From the NCBI RefSeq assembly GCF_964355755.1, contig NC_092671.1, positions 36,907,304 through 36,971,303 on the forward strand: DNA of 64,000 nt, read 5' to 3'. This DNA is from Antedon mediterranea (lineage: Eukaryota; Echinodermata; Crinoidea; Comatulida; Antedonidae). Both the position numbers and the translations under genes were made by a program. Each line of letters opens with the position of its first letter. Position 1 is the first letter of the stretch. The notes beneath the pieces were generated by a model that had not been told where the DNA came from, searched no databases, and was given only the letters and a program-made list of their open reading frames with translations. Shown piece after piece: positions 49,914 through 62,810 of the stretch.

Positions 49914-50549
49914 GTTTGGTTTAGTTTATATACCTGCGTGATCGCGGAAATTCACATCGTTTATTATTGCCTTTTTTGGTTGGTTTTTATGCCATTTATA
50001 ATTCATAAAAAACACGGTTAACGGGATGGGAATTCATTTTTAAATGTAAGCCTCAGAAATAGTTTATATCATTGATTAATTGGTTAGGCTAAAGGTAATC
50101 TAGGCAGTATGGAAAGGCTGGCTACCCTGGCTAAGCTAAAAGAAGGCTAGCCTAGCTTTTATTTTTTAGTTAGTTAGGGTAGTACTGTACTATAGTAGGC
50201 TAGGGTAGGTTTTGTTTTGATGTCAGTCCAGAGACAGAGAGAGGAGTATGACTATGACTATGAGTGAGTGAGGTGTCACAATTGAAACGTCATAGGCCTA
50301 ACCATTACTATAAGTACAGAATAGTTGAGGAGTAGGCCTAGCTAGCTAGGCTAGGCTAGATGGATAATATTAGTGACGACAAAAGATTCAGCAGACTTGC
50401 TTATAATTGAATATTTGTTTATATTTATATTTTTAAATGATTGCTTACAATTAATTTTACAAGCCTACTTAATAAAAAAAAAAATTCATTGATTACTTGC
50501 AGATCACAGAAAACTCTACTAAAACCTGTTATACTTGTACGGTATAAAG

Positions 50550-53500
50550 ATGGCTGACGACCGTGTGATGGAACCGGATGTGCCATCACAGACATCAACC
50601 TGTCCAGATGATGAGGATGATGATAGTTTTAGTGGTACCGTATTGTTGACTTTAATATTGTGTTCAATCAATGCAATCTAACAACCGGACACTGAGCTCG
50701 CCGTTCCAAGATAGGAACTCGTAACAGTCCACATATTCTCCGCGCGGCGGCATGCAGTGTCTGTTAAGAGGAGTTGGACTGATTGTGTCACAGCCACAGA
50801 TAAACCCTTTGATCTCTGGAGCTCAGCATTCTGTTTGCATTCGATTGCATTGGTTCAATAAAACATACTACAATGCAGGGCGGATCCAGCATTATATAGA
50901 TTATGGGGGTGGGAGAAAAATAAAAATAGTAATTATTTTATTTCAAAAACGCATGGCTGTTAGATTTTAGGGTGGGATAAAGCCTGTTTAGACCCCACCT
51001 AAATCCGCGCCAGTTCACTATGGCCGCATATATTAGTGCCTTTCAAGACAAGACCTTGAAGTTTCCAGAATTACTTTTAAAATGTTCTTTTTAAATATGA
51101 TTTAAACAATATTTTTTTTTATAGCCGAGTCAGAATTGGCAGATGCGGAACCACTAAAGGGACGCAGGCTTGATGGTAAAGGGAAGAAAAAAGAACGAGG
51201 GTACAAAACATTTGAGGAAGACGAGACGTCCACAGATGGTGGAACCCCAGATAAGTTAGTATTTAGAACAATTAATTATGAGTATTAAAAATATTTACAG
51301 TAAATGTAAAAATCAAAAAATAATATTTGATTTGTTGATAACTAAAACTAAGAATACAGTATATTAACAAAAAATGTTTTTTAATAGTTTTATCCCAATA
51401 CTACTGTATATTTCATGATACTGTACTGTATTGTCCAAAATGTTAACAAGTTTGTGTTCAAATACAATAATATGTTGTGTTTTTCTAATAACTTGCTTTC
51501 TTTAACCTCATGCTGAGTATCTAAGTACAGTTTATCCACATAATTTTCAAGAGATTGGCTTTAGCTTGTGTTTTTCTCATTTATCTGCTACCCAACAACA
51601 CACTTTTTTATTTGTGTAATTTATATGTAATACTAATTGACAATTTTACACTTTATTTAGTAGAGCAAAACTTACAAAAAAATCCAGCTTCTTTCGGATA
51701 GGGTTCCAAAAACCGAAAGTTAAAGAAAAAGACAAAGAAAAGCAAAAGGAGAAACAGAAACCAAAAGCAAAGGATAGAAGTAAAGAGAAAGAAAAAGAAC
51801 GAAAAGTGTCAAAATCGAAAGAAGGAGGAAGATCAAGAAGCAAAAGTAAAGATAATAAAGACACAAAAATTAAGAAACAGTCTTCAACTGCTGGATTAGA
51901 ATCACAATCAACTGAACCAGGTGGGTCATTATTTATCAGTACCAGGTGGTAATATTTGAATATTGATCTCAGCAACCCAATGTGTCGTAAGGCAGGAGAC
52001 AAAGGCACTGGTTTAGCACTCCTTAAGCTCTGTCTACACTTTCAAACTAGTTAGACTAAAAAGTGATAGTACCCAACTATGATAGTGATAATGACATCAT
52101 CATGTCTGTTTATTACCACATTACATTTTTTGTCACATAAAGTTTGATAGTGTAGACAGAGCTTTACACTTATTTTATTAATTTATATATATATATATGT
52201 ATCAAACCTGTTAGTGGCGGTAATTATCGCTGTTGGTTTCGATTAAATAAAAAAAAAAAATTAAAAAAAAAAATATTATTATAACCTAGTTTAAACTTTT
52301 GCTTCTCTGCTTGTTTTTTTTCTAGTTGAGCCACGCCCTGTTTTTGGCGTGGACTTGGTGTTGGCAGTTGATCGGTCCAATCCACATGATGGTATACAAC
52401 TCCCCCTTATTGTAAGAGATTGCATTGATTATATTGAAGCAAATGGTATGTTGTTTTTCATTTTCTAAATACAAAATTTTTAAAATAAGTTATGAAAATA
52501 TGTGTATTCCTAAATTTTTTTTTAATATTAAAATTTAGGGATGTATGTTGAGGGTATCTACCGGCTTTCGGGTGTAAAATCGAGGATAGACGCTCTTCGT
52601 ACTGCGTATGACACAGCGGGTGAAGATGTTGACCTGACGGACCAGGATCCACACATCGTGGCTGGATTGTTAAAACTCTTTTTACGAGAACTTCCAGAAC
52701 CACTGTTAACCCAACGAATTATGCTGTCTCTGGAAGAAGCCTCAAGTATTTATGATTTATAAACAAATTAACAAATCAAATAGAAGCAAAGAGAACTATA
52801 AAATACCAAATTAGAGAATATTAAAATAAAATAAAAAAATAAAATAAAAAAATAGTGTGGTTATATTAAAACGATATATAATTAATAATCGCACAAGAGA
52901 AAAATACAAATAATGATTTTTTGCTTGCTTTTAAGAAATTCCTGACAACAAAGTTAAAATTCAAAAGTTTCGTGGTGCTATCAACTTATTGCCAGTTTGT
53001 AATAGGACACTGCTGTCATGGGTCATAGTTCATATGGCCCACGTCATAGGCAACGTAAGTAGACTAAACCCTTGTCCACATTATCAAAGTTTATGTGACC
53101 AAAAAAAATGTGATGTGCCCATATATGGTCATGATGATGTCATCACTACCATATTTTGGCATATCACTACCATGCTTGGGCACATCACACTTTTTTTGTC
53201 AAACTATTTTGATGGTGTAGACAGAGCTTTAAATTGAAAGCGTGAATTTATTTCCAAATCTTTTCTAGTTATGTACTTGCTGTTTGAACATGTGTTAAAA
53301 TAAATTTAAAGATTAACTATTTTCCGTAATTTATTTTTGTTAGGAAATTGAAACTAAGATGAATCTTCAGAACATATCCATTGTTCTTTGCCCTACACTT
53401 CACATCAGCCATCGTGTGCTCAATGTCTTCTTTACTTTTTGGCGTGACATATTTGGAGATGTAGTTCTCAAAAAGTAAGTCACAATTTTTCTTTAATATC

Positions 53501-56500
53501 ATAATTTCCAATTTTAAGAGGAAAAACATTCTGACCTATAAAGCAGTTCATAAAACTCATTAGGACCAAAATATTTCATAAGCTAAAGCTCTTCTACACT
53601 ATCAGTGTGTGCATAAATATGGTAGTGATATGACATCATGTCCATACTGTATATGGGCACATTTTTTGTCAAACTAGTTGATAGTGTAGACAAAGCTTAA
53701 AGTATTGTAGATCTTTAGAGGGCATTCAAGGACTACATTTATTGAATGCTGTTCAGCTATGTTTATTGGTATTTAATAATCAAAACAAATCCTCTGTTAA
53801 GCTATGTCTACACTATCAAACTTTATGTGAAAAAAAAAGTGTGATGTGCCCATATATGGACATGATGATGTCATATCACTACCATATTGGGGTATATCAC
53901 TATCATATTTGGGCACATCACATTTTTTTGATAAACTAGTATGATAGTGTAGAAAGATCTTTAAATTATGATATGTTATTGAATCCTGCTGTTGTAATAT
54001 TCTTGATATATTAATGTTGTGAAATTCCTTCCCAGAATGAAATCAAAATTCTTGTCTGTATCTGCACCATAGTGTTTGTGTATCATCAACATTTAAAATG
54101 ACTGTGTTTGTTATTATTATGTTGTACCCTGAGAAATAAGAAGTTAACATTCAAGATACAAAATGCATTCTAGAAGCTTGTTAAACTTTATCTTTGAAAA
54201 ACTTGTCATATAAACTATTATTAACAATTTTATTTCTTTCTCTCTTCATTTAAATATCATAGAATTATCTTTCAGTCACAGGATTTTCCCCTAAGCTTTA
54301 ACCTAGTAAAACAATTAATCATCAAACACGTATGACTTACTTGAAAATTAATATTTAAATGGAAAGAATAATTAAATTTTAATTGTCCAGCATCTTATAG
54401 ACAGTTTGATATCCCAAATTTCATACATACATGCAAATGTAGTGCTTTAGCTGTTTGTTGTTCAGTACAACTGTACCATTTTACTGTACTTTTTCTTTTA
54501 TCTGGTGGCTTCTAAATTGGGAGAGGGTGGGTGCGGAGGGATTCCTTTCTACCCTATAGATATACGTTTTATCTTGTATTGTCTTGTTCGCATCTTCATT
54601 GTTGACTCACTCTTTCACATCACACAACTAGAGTCAAAAGACGACTTCGATGGCGCTCTTCTCGAACATCTCTCGAGCTCCCAGACAGTTCATTGTAAGT
54701 CATCTCTAACCCTTTGCTTCCTTCTATTCTAATCATGCCTAATGTTTATTCATTACTTCATGTCAAAGTTCATGCTTGTTTCTTAGCAGAGGCTTAATTG
54801 TGGGAGATGTGTATCTTAGCTTTCATGTTTTGTACTATCTGTTATAGTTCTCCTGTTGTATTTTTTAGCAAATTTTCTTGGCCTAGGTTAACTTACTGTA
54901 ATATTTATTAATGCAGATTGCATGTTTGTTGTAAATTGTTTGTGACGTCTTGTTTTGTGTACTGATTTTGTGTACCTGTTGTCTAAATGTTAAATGTCTG
55001 TGATGAATTTTTTGGTTAATACTGTAGATAGCATTGCAATTTTTAACAAAAAATATTACTTTTTATATCAAGCTAACAACAGCCAACACAACAATAATTT
55101 TCATTTAGCACAGAAACAAATTTTTTTTATAGAGTGTGGTTGATTGATTGCATATTATTTTATAGGTTAAATAACAAATAAATCGTATAATTTTGTTTAC
55201 AGCAGCAAATGCAACCGGTTATATTTAGGTCAGGTTTATTAATGAGGACTGGACGTTGCGTGGAAAAGTGCCTTACTGTGGACAGAGTGGGTTAGTGGGG
55301 ACAGGGTGTTAGTTGAGACAGACTGTTAGTGGGGACATGAACTAAAATTGTCTTGTTAGTTTCACTACTTTAAAGTTGAGAGTTTTAAGAAATTTAGTTC
55401 AATATTTTACAATGATTTCAAAAACAAAAAATGAAGCTGCAATTAATAAGATTTTTACCAATATAATTGCAGTCCTAACTAGGTTTAAACAAACCTTTTT
55501 TTACTGTTAAAAATATTATAATAAATGATTCGAGATACAGTACTTAATAATATAGTATTGATAATCGTGCAGTGTATTCCATATTTATAGTTCTGTTCTG
55601 AGTTAACAATAAGCTAAGGTGAATCTTAATTTTTAGGAAAAATTGGCGGTTTAGAATTAATGTTCTTTGCCTCTGGTGTTTATATATATAAATAATAATA
55701 AATCCAAAGGCAAATTACTGAAAAAATGACAATGCTGTGGGTATCAGTGACTGGGGCTCAATGGAGATACAAATAAAATAAGCACTGAAAAATGACAATG
55801 CTGTGGGTATCAGTGGCTGGATCTCAAATGGATACAAATAAAATAAGCACTAACAAATGACAATTCTGTGGGTATCAGTGGCTGGATTTCAATGGAGATA
55901 AAAATAAAATTAAGCAAAAAGCTAAATGGAAAACAACCAGAAAGTAATATAATAAACATTAGGTGAAAATCTTGTTTCACATATTTTGTTATTATAAATT
56001 TAATATGTCAGAATTGGAACACTTGCATTGGTATGTCTTTTGCACATAGTGTATTTTATAAATAACTAATTAATATCATTTATGCATATTTTAATAATGC
56101 TAACACACGGCACCGGTGGGATTTGTAGTGAATGTTAACTAGAATATTTAGGATTTAATAAAAAATAATATAAAATAAGATATCTTTATTTTGACACATA
56201 TCATTGAGGCACTTTTTGATATTATGCACCCGTTTGATTCTATATTTTAAAATGTGTATTTGCAGCTAGCTAAATATTATAATTAAAACAAAACAATATA
56301 GTTAAAAAAAGACAACACTAAGCATGTTCTGTTAATTAAACAGCAGAAAGAAACATTTTAATTTTTTGACATTTCTTTTAAGAAATTACTGTATTAATTC
56401 CAATAATGTATTAAAAAAATGTATTTGCACATTTTTTATAATCTAGACTAGGGCTAGTCCTATTTATTTTCAAATCAAATGTTTTATTAAAAAAAGAAAA

Positions 56501-59500
56501 TATTTGAATATCATCTGTATTAGACTCTTCTAAAAAACTTAGCCATGTCTATTAAACACTGTTCTTTTGGTTTTGTGGATATTATAAATAAAATTGTCCA
56601 TTTTGCTTACAAATTTCCCTAAGTTGTATTTGTGCTTAGAGCTTCTAAATGGCAAATAATTGAATTATTTATACAGGATTTTGGAAGAAGAGCTAAATAA
56701 ACAAGAAGCAATCTTGTCTGAAATGCATGAACGTGTAAATAAAGGAACGGCTGATAAGGTAAATCAAATGTTACACAACATTTATCTGTGTAAATACTTT
56801 CTTTTTCGCTCTCATAACATAACAACATAATATAAACATTTCATTAACAAAATGACAAAAAAGACCAAAAGAAATCAGCTTTGTTAAAGTTAAATTAAAT
56901 AAGTTTAAATAAAAAAAAGTTATTCATCTTATTTCAAATTTCAGTCTTTAAAAACAATCTCATTTATTTTGGTTAAATTATTAAAATAATTCCACTTAAA
57001 GTATGATTCTTTTTTTCTGATTACAGAATACTGAAGAGCAACTTTGGGAAGTTCAGAGAATTGTAACCCAGCTGAAACGAAAGGTAGAAGCATTGTAGTA
57101 GTTTTCTAGCCCTTTCACATCACCTAGAAAAGTTTTGGGGAGGCACGTCTGGTGACCATCAACACTAGCATTTGGGGAGGCACGTCTGGTGGCCATCAAC
57201 ACTAGCATTTGGTGAGGCACGTCTGGTGGCCATCAACACTAGCATTTGGGGAGGCACGTCTGGTGGCCATCAACACTAGCATTTGGGGAGGCACGTCTGG
57301 TGGCCATCAACACTAGCATTTGGGGAGGCACATCTGGTGACCATCAACACTAGCATTTGGGGAGGCACGTCTGGTGGCCATCAACACTAGCATTTGGGGA
57401 GGCACATCTGGTGACCATCAACACTAGCATTTGGGGAGGCACATCTGGTGGCCATCAACACTAGCATTTGGGGAGGCACATCTGGTGACCATCAACACTA
57501 GCATTTGGGGAGGCACATCTGGTGACCATCAACACTAGCATTTGGGGAGGCACGTCTGGTGGCCATCAACACTAGCATTTGGGGAGGCACGTCTGGTGGC
57601 CATCAACACTAGCATTTGGGGAGGCACGTCTGGTGGCCATCAACACTAGCATTTGGGGAGGCACGTCTGGTGGCCATCAACACTAGCATTTGGGGAGGCA
57701 CGTCTGGTGGCCATCAACACTAGCATTTGGGGAGGCACGTCTGGTGGCCATCAACACTAGCATTTGGGGAGGCACGTCTGGTGGCCATCAACACTAGCAT
57801 TTGGTGAGGCACGTCTGGTGGCTATCAACACTAGCATTTGGGGAGGCACGTCTGGTGGCCATCAACACTAGCATTTGGGGAGGCACGTCTGGTGGCCATC
57901 AACACTAGCATTTGGGGAGGCACGTCTGGTGGCCATCAACACTAGCATTTGGGGAGGCACGTCTGGTGGCCATCAACACAAGCATTTGGGGAGGCACGTC
58001 TGGTGACCATCAACACTAGCATTTGGGGAGGCACATCTGGTGACCATCAACACTAGCATTTGGGGAGGCACGTCTGGTGGCTATCAACACTAGCATTTGG
58101 GGAGGCACATCTGGTGACCATCAACACTAGCATTTGGGGAGGCACGTCTGGTGGCCATCAACACTAGCATTTGGGGAGGCACATCTGGTGACCATCAACA
58201 CTAGCATTTGGGGAGGCACGTCTGGTGGCCATCAACACTAGCATTTGGGGAGGCACATCTGGTGGCCATCAACACTAGCATTTGGTGTCTTTTGTAATGT
58301 GCACCTGGTGTATGCAAACTCCAGAGTTGAACATTTAAAATTAATATTTCTTGGCAAAAGTTTTTGAATGCAACTTAAATAGTAGGAAACAATTATGGCT
58401 ATTTTGAAAAAATATGTTTTTTTAGAGAATGTTGAATTTTTAAAGTGAACTGCTTTCTTATTTACCATAGATTCGAGTTTGTAGGAAGACTTCTGAAACT
58501 GCAATTGCTCCTACTCTTGAAGAAGAGGAGAAACCAGAGACAGAAGATGAGAAACCAGTAGTGGAAGAAGACAAACCAGTATTTGAGGAAGAGAAACCAG
58601 TATTGGAAAAAGAGAAACCAGCAGTGGAAGAAAAGTCTGCTGATGATAAGGCAGAAGATTCTGTATTCCTTGACGCTGTACCAGCAGTTGCTGACATAAC
58701 AGAGCAAAAAGCACCAGAGGCAAAAGAGATTGAAGGAAAGGTTGAAGAACCAATTAAAGAGGAATCTGAAGTAAAACCGCAACGAAAGGAAAGTGACCAG
58801 GATGTAATGGAGACAGTGTCAACAAAGAAAGAAATTGTTGATGAATCTGTTGACAAAGTAGTTATTGAGAAAGAAAATGAAGTAGAAAAACAAGTTGAAG
58901 TAAAACAAAATGAACAAATTCAAGAAAGAGAAGTGAATAAAGTTAAAAATGTAGAAAATATTGCAGAAGATAGTGTTCAAGGTGTAAAAGAGAAAGAAGA
59001 TAAAGAAGAAGAAAAACAGACAATTGGAGAAGTTGATAATCAGCAAGTGAAAGATTCAACAGAGGAAGTATTTAAGGAAGACGAAGAGGATGATGAAGGT
59101 AATTAATTGGCTTAACATTCTGTACCTTTAATGAAAACATTTCTTCTGGTTTCGATTCGTATAATAATATAAGTAGTTCTTTGATAGTAAACCAAGAAAA
59201 CTTACGTTGGCAAGACAGTTTCGTCTAGCTGTCAGCTTGACTTCTTCAGTTGCTATGATGCGTTATGGCGCCGACTGGTCTCCTTTCCAGCCACTAGATG
59301 ATTTTGTTGTGTAGCCTAGGGGACCAGTCGTCGTCAGAAGCTGATCGTAAATGTGAGATAGTTGGTGCGCGCCTTCGTCTCTATTCATCTTTGTATTTTT
59401 ATTTTGCTTTCTTATGCTGATACTTTCTTTAATTTTACGTTTAAGCCAAACTTGTTCTTTGTGTAGTACCTCTATCTTATCCCAGTTAGGTATGTGGTTG

Positions 59501-62213
59501 TGTGTGGTCATATGGTCCGTGATTGCTGATTTATGTAAAATGGAGGACGAAACTTTCCGTGATGCACGCGTCTGCATGTTCTGTGTGTTTTCCTCAACAT
59601 CTTTCATACATATAACATACGAACATACTTTAAACCATCTAACAAAATTAAAAACTTAATCGTCCGACCGAAAGATAAAGCATGCAAAGAGGATTCCTGT
59701 GGTGTTGTCTACAAAGTGGGGTGCACCAACTGTGAGATGGTGTACATTGGGGAAACGGGTAGGGCACTCAAAACCAGAATTAAAGAGCACAAGAAAGTTG
59801 TTGAGGAAAACACACAGAACATGCAGACGCGTGCATCACGGAAAGTTTCGTCCTCCATTTTACATAAATCAGCAATCACGGACCATATGACCACACACAA
59901 TCACATACCTAACTGGGATAAGATAGAGGTACTACACAAAGAACAAGTTTGGCTTAAATGTAAAATTAAAGAAAGCATCAGCATAAGAAAGCAAAATAAA
60001 AATACAAAGATGAATAGAGACGAAGGCGCGCACCAACTATCTCACATTTACGATCAGCTTCTGACGACGACTGGTCCCCTAGGCTACACAACAAAATCAT
60101 CTAGTGGCTGGAAAGGAGACCAGTCGGCGCCATAACGCATCATAGCAACTGAAGAAGTCAAGCTGACAGCTAGACGAAACTGTCTTGCCAACGTAAGTTT
60201 TATTGGTTTACTATCAAAGAACTACTTATATTATTCTGTACCTTATTTAAATCACCAACTTAGTACAACACGTCCTGGTTAATATTATCATTCCATACTA
60301 AATAACTATCAGCATGGTTGACTGTGCCTGTAACATAGGTTTTCTATTGACATGATTGACCATGCGCTTAGTTGACTGTGCCGTCATAATTATGAAACTT
60401 GTCAATAGAAAACAAGGTAATAGTCTTGACCTTGCCGAGAATAGATATGCCGATATAGAATTTCATTCCCAGTATTCCAGATAGCCACCACACCAAAATC
60501 CTAATTTACAATCACAGTGGACAGTACCTATAGAAAACTTCAAATTACATGCAGAACCGTGCCGATAGCCTTCATAAGTAGTTCTTTAAGAATGATATAC
60601 TGTATATTGTGGTCATTAGTGGCATTAAGCACTCTTTATTATTTAAATTAAAATAATATATAATTATCATTTCTTTATACAGAAGTTATTCAATTACTTC
60701 TAATAACTCAAGCAGAAGCAATGGCAAGGCAGCAGGAACTGAAGAAGATCCAGTCAGAGTTACAGGAGAGGATCGAAGCAGAAAGAAACGACATTGAACG
60801 ATTGCGGCAGAAGCTTGCTGAAGAGGAGCGCAGAGAGTCTCTTCAGTTGAGGCCATCCTCATTTGAGAGTGGTAACAGCTCAGACTCTTCTAATAGCAGT
60901 AGTAGTGAAAGTGTATCCTTTGATTTCACCAAAAAAACAACAACTTCCTTATTTTTCTGTATAGTTATTGAACTACTGTGTCGTCTTCTCCTTTCTTCTT
61001 CCTTTTTTCTTCCTTTTCCTTGCGTATGCCTTATTTATTGTATAGTCATTGAACTACTACGTCTTCTTCTTTTCCTTCTTCTTTCTTTCTTTCTTTGTTC
61101 CTTCCTTCTTTCTTCCATTTGAAGCAAACTTCATATTTGAAGGCTAATGCTCCACTGGCTACAGCTGCTGCAATTTTTCCCATACAGTGTGTGGTGCATA
61201 CAAAGTTAAATATTAGTTTTAAAACTCCCAAACAAACTGGAACAATAATTAATATAACATTTATGTACAATATTAGTTACTCCTTAACATTTTTGTTAGG
61301 AGGATGAGGATACGTTAATGGAGATTCTAACAAAGCTAACCGAAGAAAATGAGAAATTAGAAGTAAGTATACAGTAACAGTGGTGGATTCAGAATTTTGA
61401 AATAGATGGAGGGAAGGGTGGGCCTAGGGATTCAAAACGTGAAATGAAAATCTGAACTTAACCTAATGTAGTGGAGCTGTAGCTTGGTGGTTAACATGCT
61501 TGCCTTCCAATCCCAAATTCCAAGGTTCAATCCTGACCCTTTTAACTCTGCTCCCTAAGCTTCAAATGAGACTATAAAATAGTTTAGTTATTGGCGAGTT
61601 CATGCTTGCTGTTGCATATGAAATTTAAAAAAAAATCTTCTGCATTGTATCCACCTATGAGTAATGTGCCTCTTTACTTCCGTAGACGGATTCACAGACA
61701 AAGGGTTAGGTTCAGGACAAAAAAGTGTTTGCGTAGGTAGGGGAATTAAAATCAACGTAAGACAGTATTTTGCAAAAGAAATTCTCTATATAGTTAGAAA
61801 AGGCAGTTAGAAATAATCATGGCATTTATGCAGTATTTAGAAATAGAAGAAAAGCACTCACTGTACAGAAAAATTAGTTAATATTTTCAATTCATATTAA
61901 ATATGATCACCCATTGATTTGACCCTGATAATCCAGGTAGGTGATTGGTTAATGTTTTAATCAGCTTTACCAGGATCCTTCAGCAAATTGACAATTTTGA
62001 GGACTTCATAGTATATGAAAATATTTAAGTAAAATGATTGTGTTCAATAATGTTTTTTTATAGGCTAAAAATAACGAGTTGGTTACGAGTATTCATCTTG
62101 AACGTGAACGATGCGTAGATCTACGAGTGAAAATGACTACGATGATACTAAAGGAAGATTTACAAAAAAGGAGGTCTTTTAGTGGTCCGGCACCATTGGA
62201 AACAGATCTATAG
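50550..62213 (+). CDS. RALBP1: RalA-binding protein 1 (RLIP76), RhoGAP
   Basis: Fourteen exons join in phase to 774 aa: 50550-50634, 51125-51254, 51661-51920, 52326-52445, 52539-52745, 52936-53054, 53344-53474, 54632-54694, 56677-56758, 57027-57083, 58471-59098, 60683-60912, 61300-61362, 62064-62213. RALBP1 is a Ral-GTP effector that inactivates Rac/Cdc42 and acts in endocytosis. A Lys-rich N-terminus is followed by the RhoGAP domain (about 159-351) with the arginine finger R207 in EGIYRLSG and the core KMNLQNISIVLCPTLHISHR. LRW and QLWEVQRIVTQLKRK match the conserved post-GAP region. The Ral-binding coiled coil (about 628-690, EVIQLLLITQAEAMARQQEL) and C-terminal helix follow. Exon 11 codes a 209-aa acidic stretch with KPVxEEEKP repeats where the human protein has only about 30 residues. 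The start codon is the first ATG of its exon. Confidence 0.96.
52024..52167. mobile_element. MITE family A (RALBP1 intron 3)
   Basis: AAGCTCTGTCTACACTTTCA to GATAGTGTAGACAGAGCTTT; the core is partly eroded. Confidence 0.85.
53070..53233. mobile_element. MITE family A (RALBP1 intron 6)
   Basis: CCACATTATCAAAGTTTATG to GATGGTGTAGACAGAGCTTT. It starts about 15 bp after the donor of the exon ending at 53054. Confidence 0.85.
53585..53701. mobile_element. MITE family A, shortened
   Basis: AAGCTCTTCTACACTATCAG to GATAGTGTAGACAAAGCTTA. Confidence 0.8.
53798..53965. mobile_element. MITE family A
   Basis: AAGCTATGTCTACACTATCA to GATAGTGTAGAAAGATCTTT, the second copy in RALBP1 intron 7. Confidence 0.85.
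54695..56676. other. RALBP1 intron 8
   Basis: Mostly AT-rich. At 55720-55915 a ~65-bp unit (AAAAATGACAATGCTGTGGG...TAAAATAAGCAC) occurs three times in tandem. A short G-rich stretch at about 55285-55335 repeats GTTAGTGGGGACA. No exon or transposon end was seen. Confidence 0.5.
57130..58287. repeat. 37-bp GC-rich minisatellite, ~31 copies, RALBP1 intron 10
   Basis: The unit is GGGGAGGCACGTCTGGTGGC plus CATCAACACTAGCATTT. Nearly all variation is at two sites (CGT/CAT and GGCC/GACC), with rare others, so the array is very homogeneous. It starts 46 bp after the exon 10 donor and stops 184 bp before exon 11. Confidence 0.97.
59129..60232 (+). mobile_element. Penelope-like element, 5'-truncated with inverted 5' segment
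   Basis: 59611-60135 is open and codes VVYKVGCTNCEMVYIGETGR...KTRIKEH, the GIY-YIG endonuclease of Penelope-like retroelements, through its C-terminus to a stop. About 59150-59606 is the reverse complement of about 59790-60231. ATTCTGTACCTT occurs just outside both sides (59117-59128 and 60233-60244), a 12-bp candidate target duplication. The reverse transcriptase domain is absent. It lies in RALBP1 intron 11. Confidence 0.88.
61470..61650 (+). mobile_element. tRNA-derived SINE, family S2 (intact copy)
   Basis: GTGGAGCTGTAGCTTGGTGG TTAACATGCTTGCC, B-box-like GGTTCAATCCTGACC and tail TTGGCGAGTTCATGCTTGCT. It serves as the reference for the interrupted copy at 15.45 kb. Confidence 0.85.
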
Positions 62214-62750
62214 TATAGAGAAATAGACACTAGTCAGTGCGCTGTTTGTCTAGTACAACTAAGAATCAATAATCATAGTGGCACATATCTAGATTGGTAG
62301 GTTACATATTTACTTACAAATAACAGAATTTCTCTCTAAATACCAGAATTTCTTTCTTCCTTTTGATTTGCAACCTGACTTATCACCTATGACCCACATA
62401 TATTGTATAATTTCTCGCACTGTAGAATCCAAAATGCTGTAAATTGAGCTAGGAAGTATGTGCCAATGTCCCTGGGACAAGTTCTTACGTCATCTAAGAT
62501 CAAAATCTCTCTATTATCTACAAAAAAACTTAAAACTCAATATTCGTATAAAGTAAAGTTTGCCATAATTTTTCTGCATTTATAATTATTAGCAGCGCTA
62601 TTGAATATCTAAACTATTTATTATTTAATTATAGATGCATAATTTATCAATTAATATAAATGTTATATTGGTGCTTTGTAAATGTAAAACAGGGTAGGGA
62701 ATGTTCCACATTCATGTTTTTGACAAGATTAATGGAATGATTTGTCTATT

Positions 62751-62756
62751 AATAAA
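62751..62756 (+). terminator. Candidate RALBP1 polyadenylation signal
   Basis: AATAAA 538 bp after the stop codon, upstream of the MITE-D copy. Other AT-rich variants nearby make the choice uncertain. Confidence 0.35.
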
Positions 62757-62810
62757 TTAAATTACATTTGGAAAAAATTAATAAATCTGTCCCAAATTTA
62801 CAGTAATAGG

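Noticed and set aside
58458-58856. Minus-strand Ser/Phe-rich proteins opposite RALBP1 exon 11
   Set aside because: They are mirror frames of the Glu/Lys-rich coding exon.
59716-60135. Host GIY-YIG nuclease gene
   Set aside because: Domain and C-terminus match Penelope-like elements, and an inverted copy and target duplication flank it.
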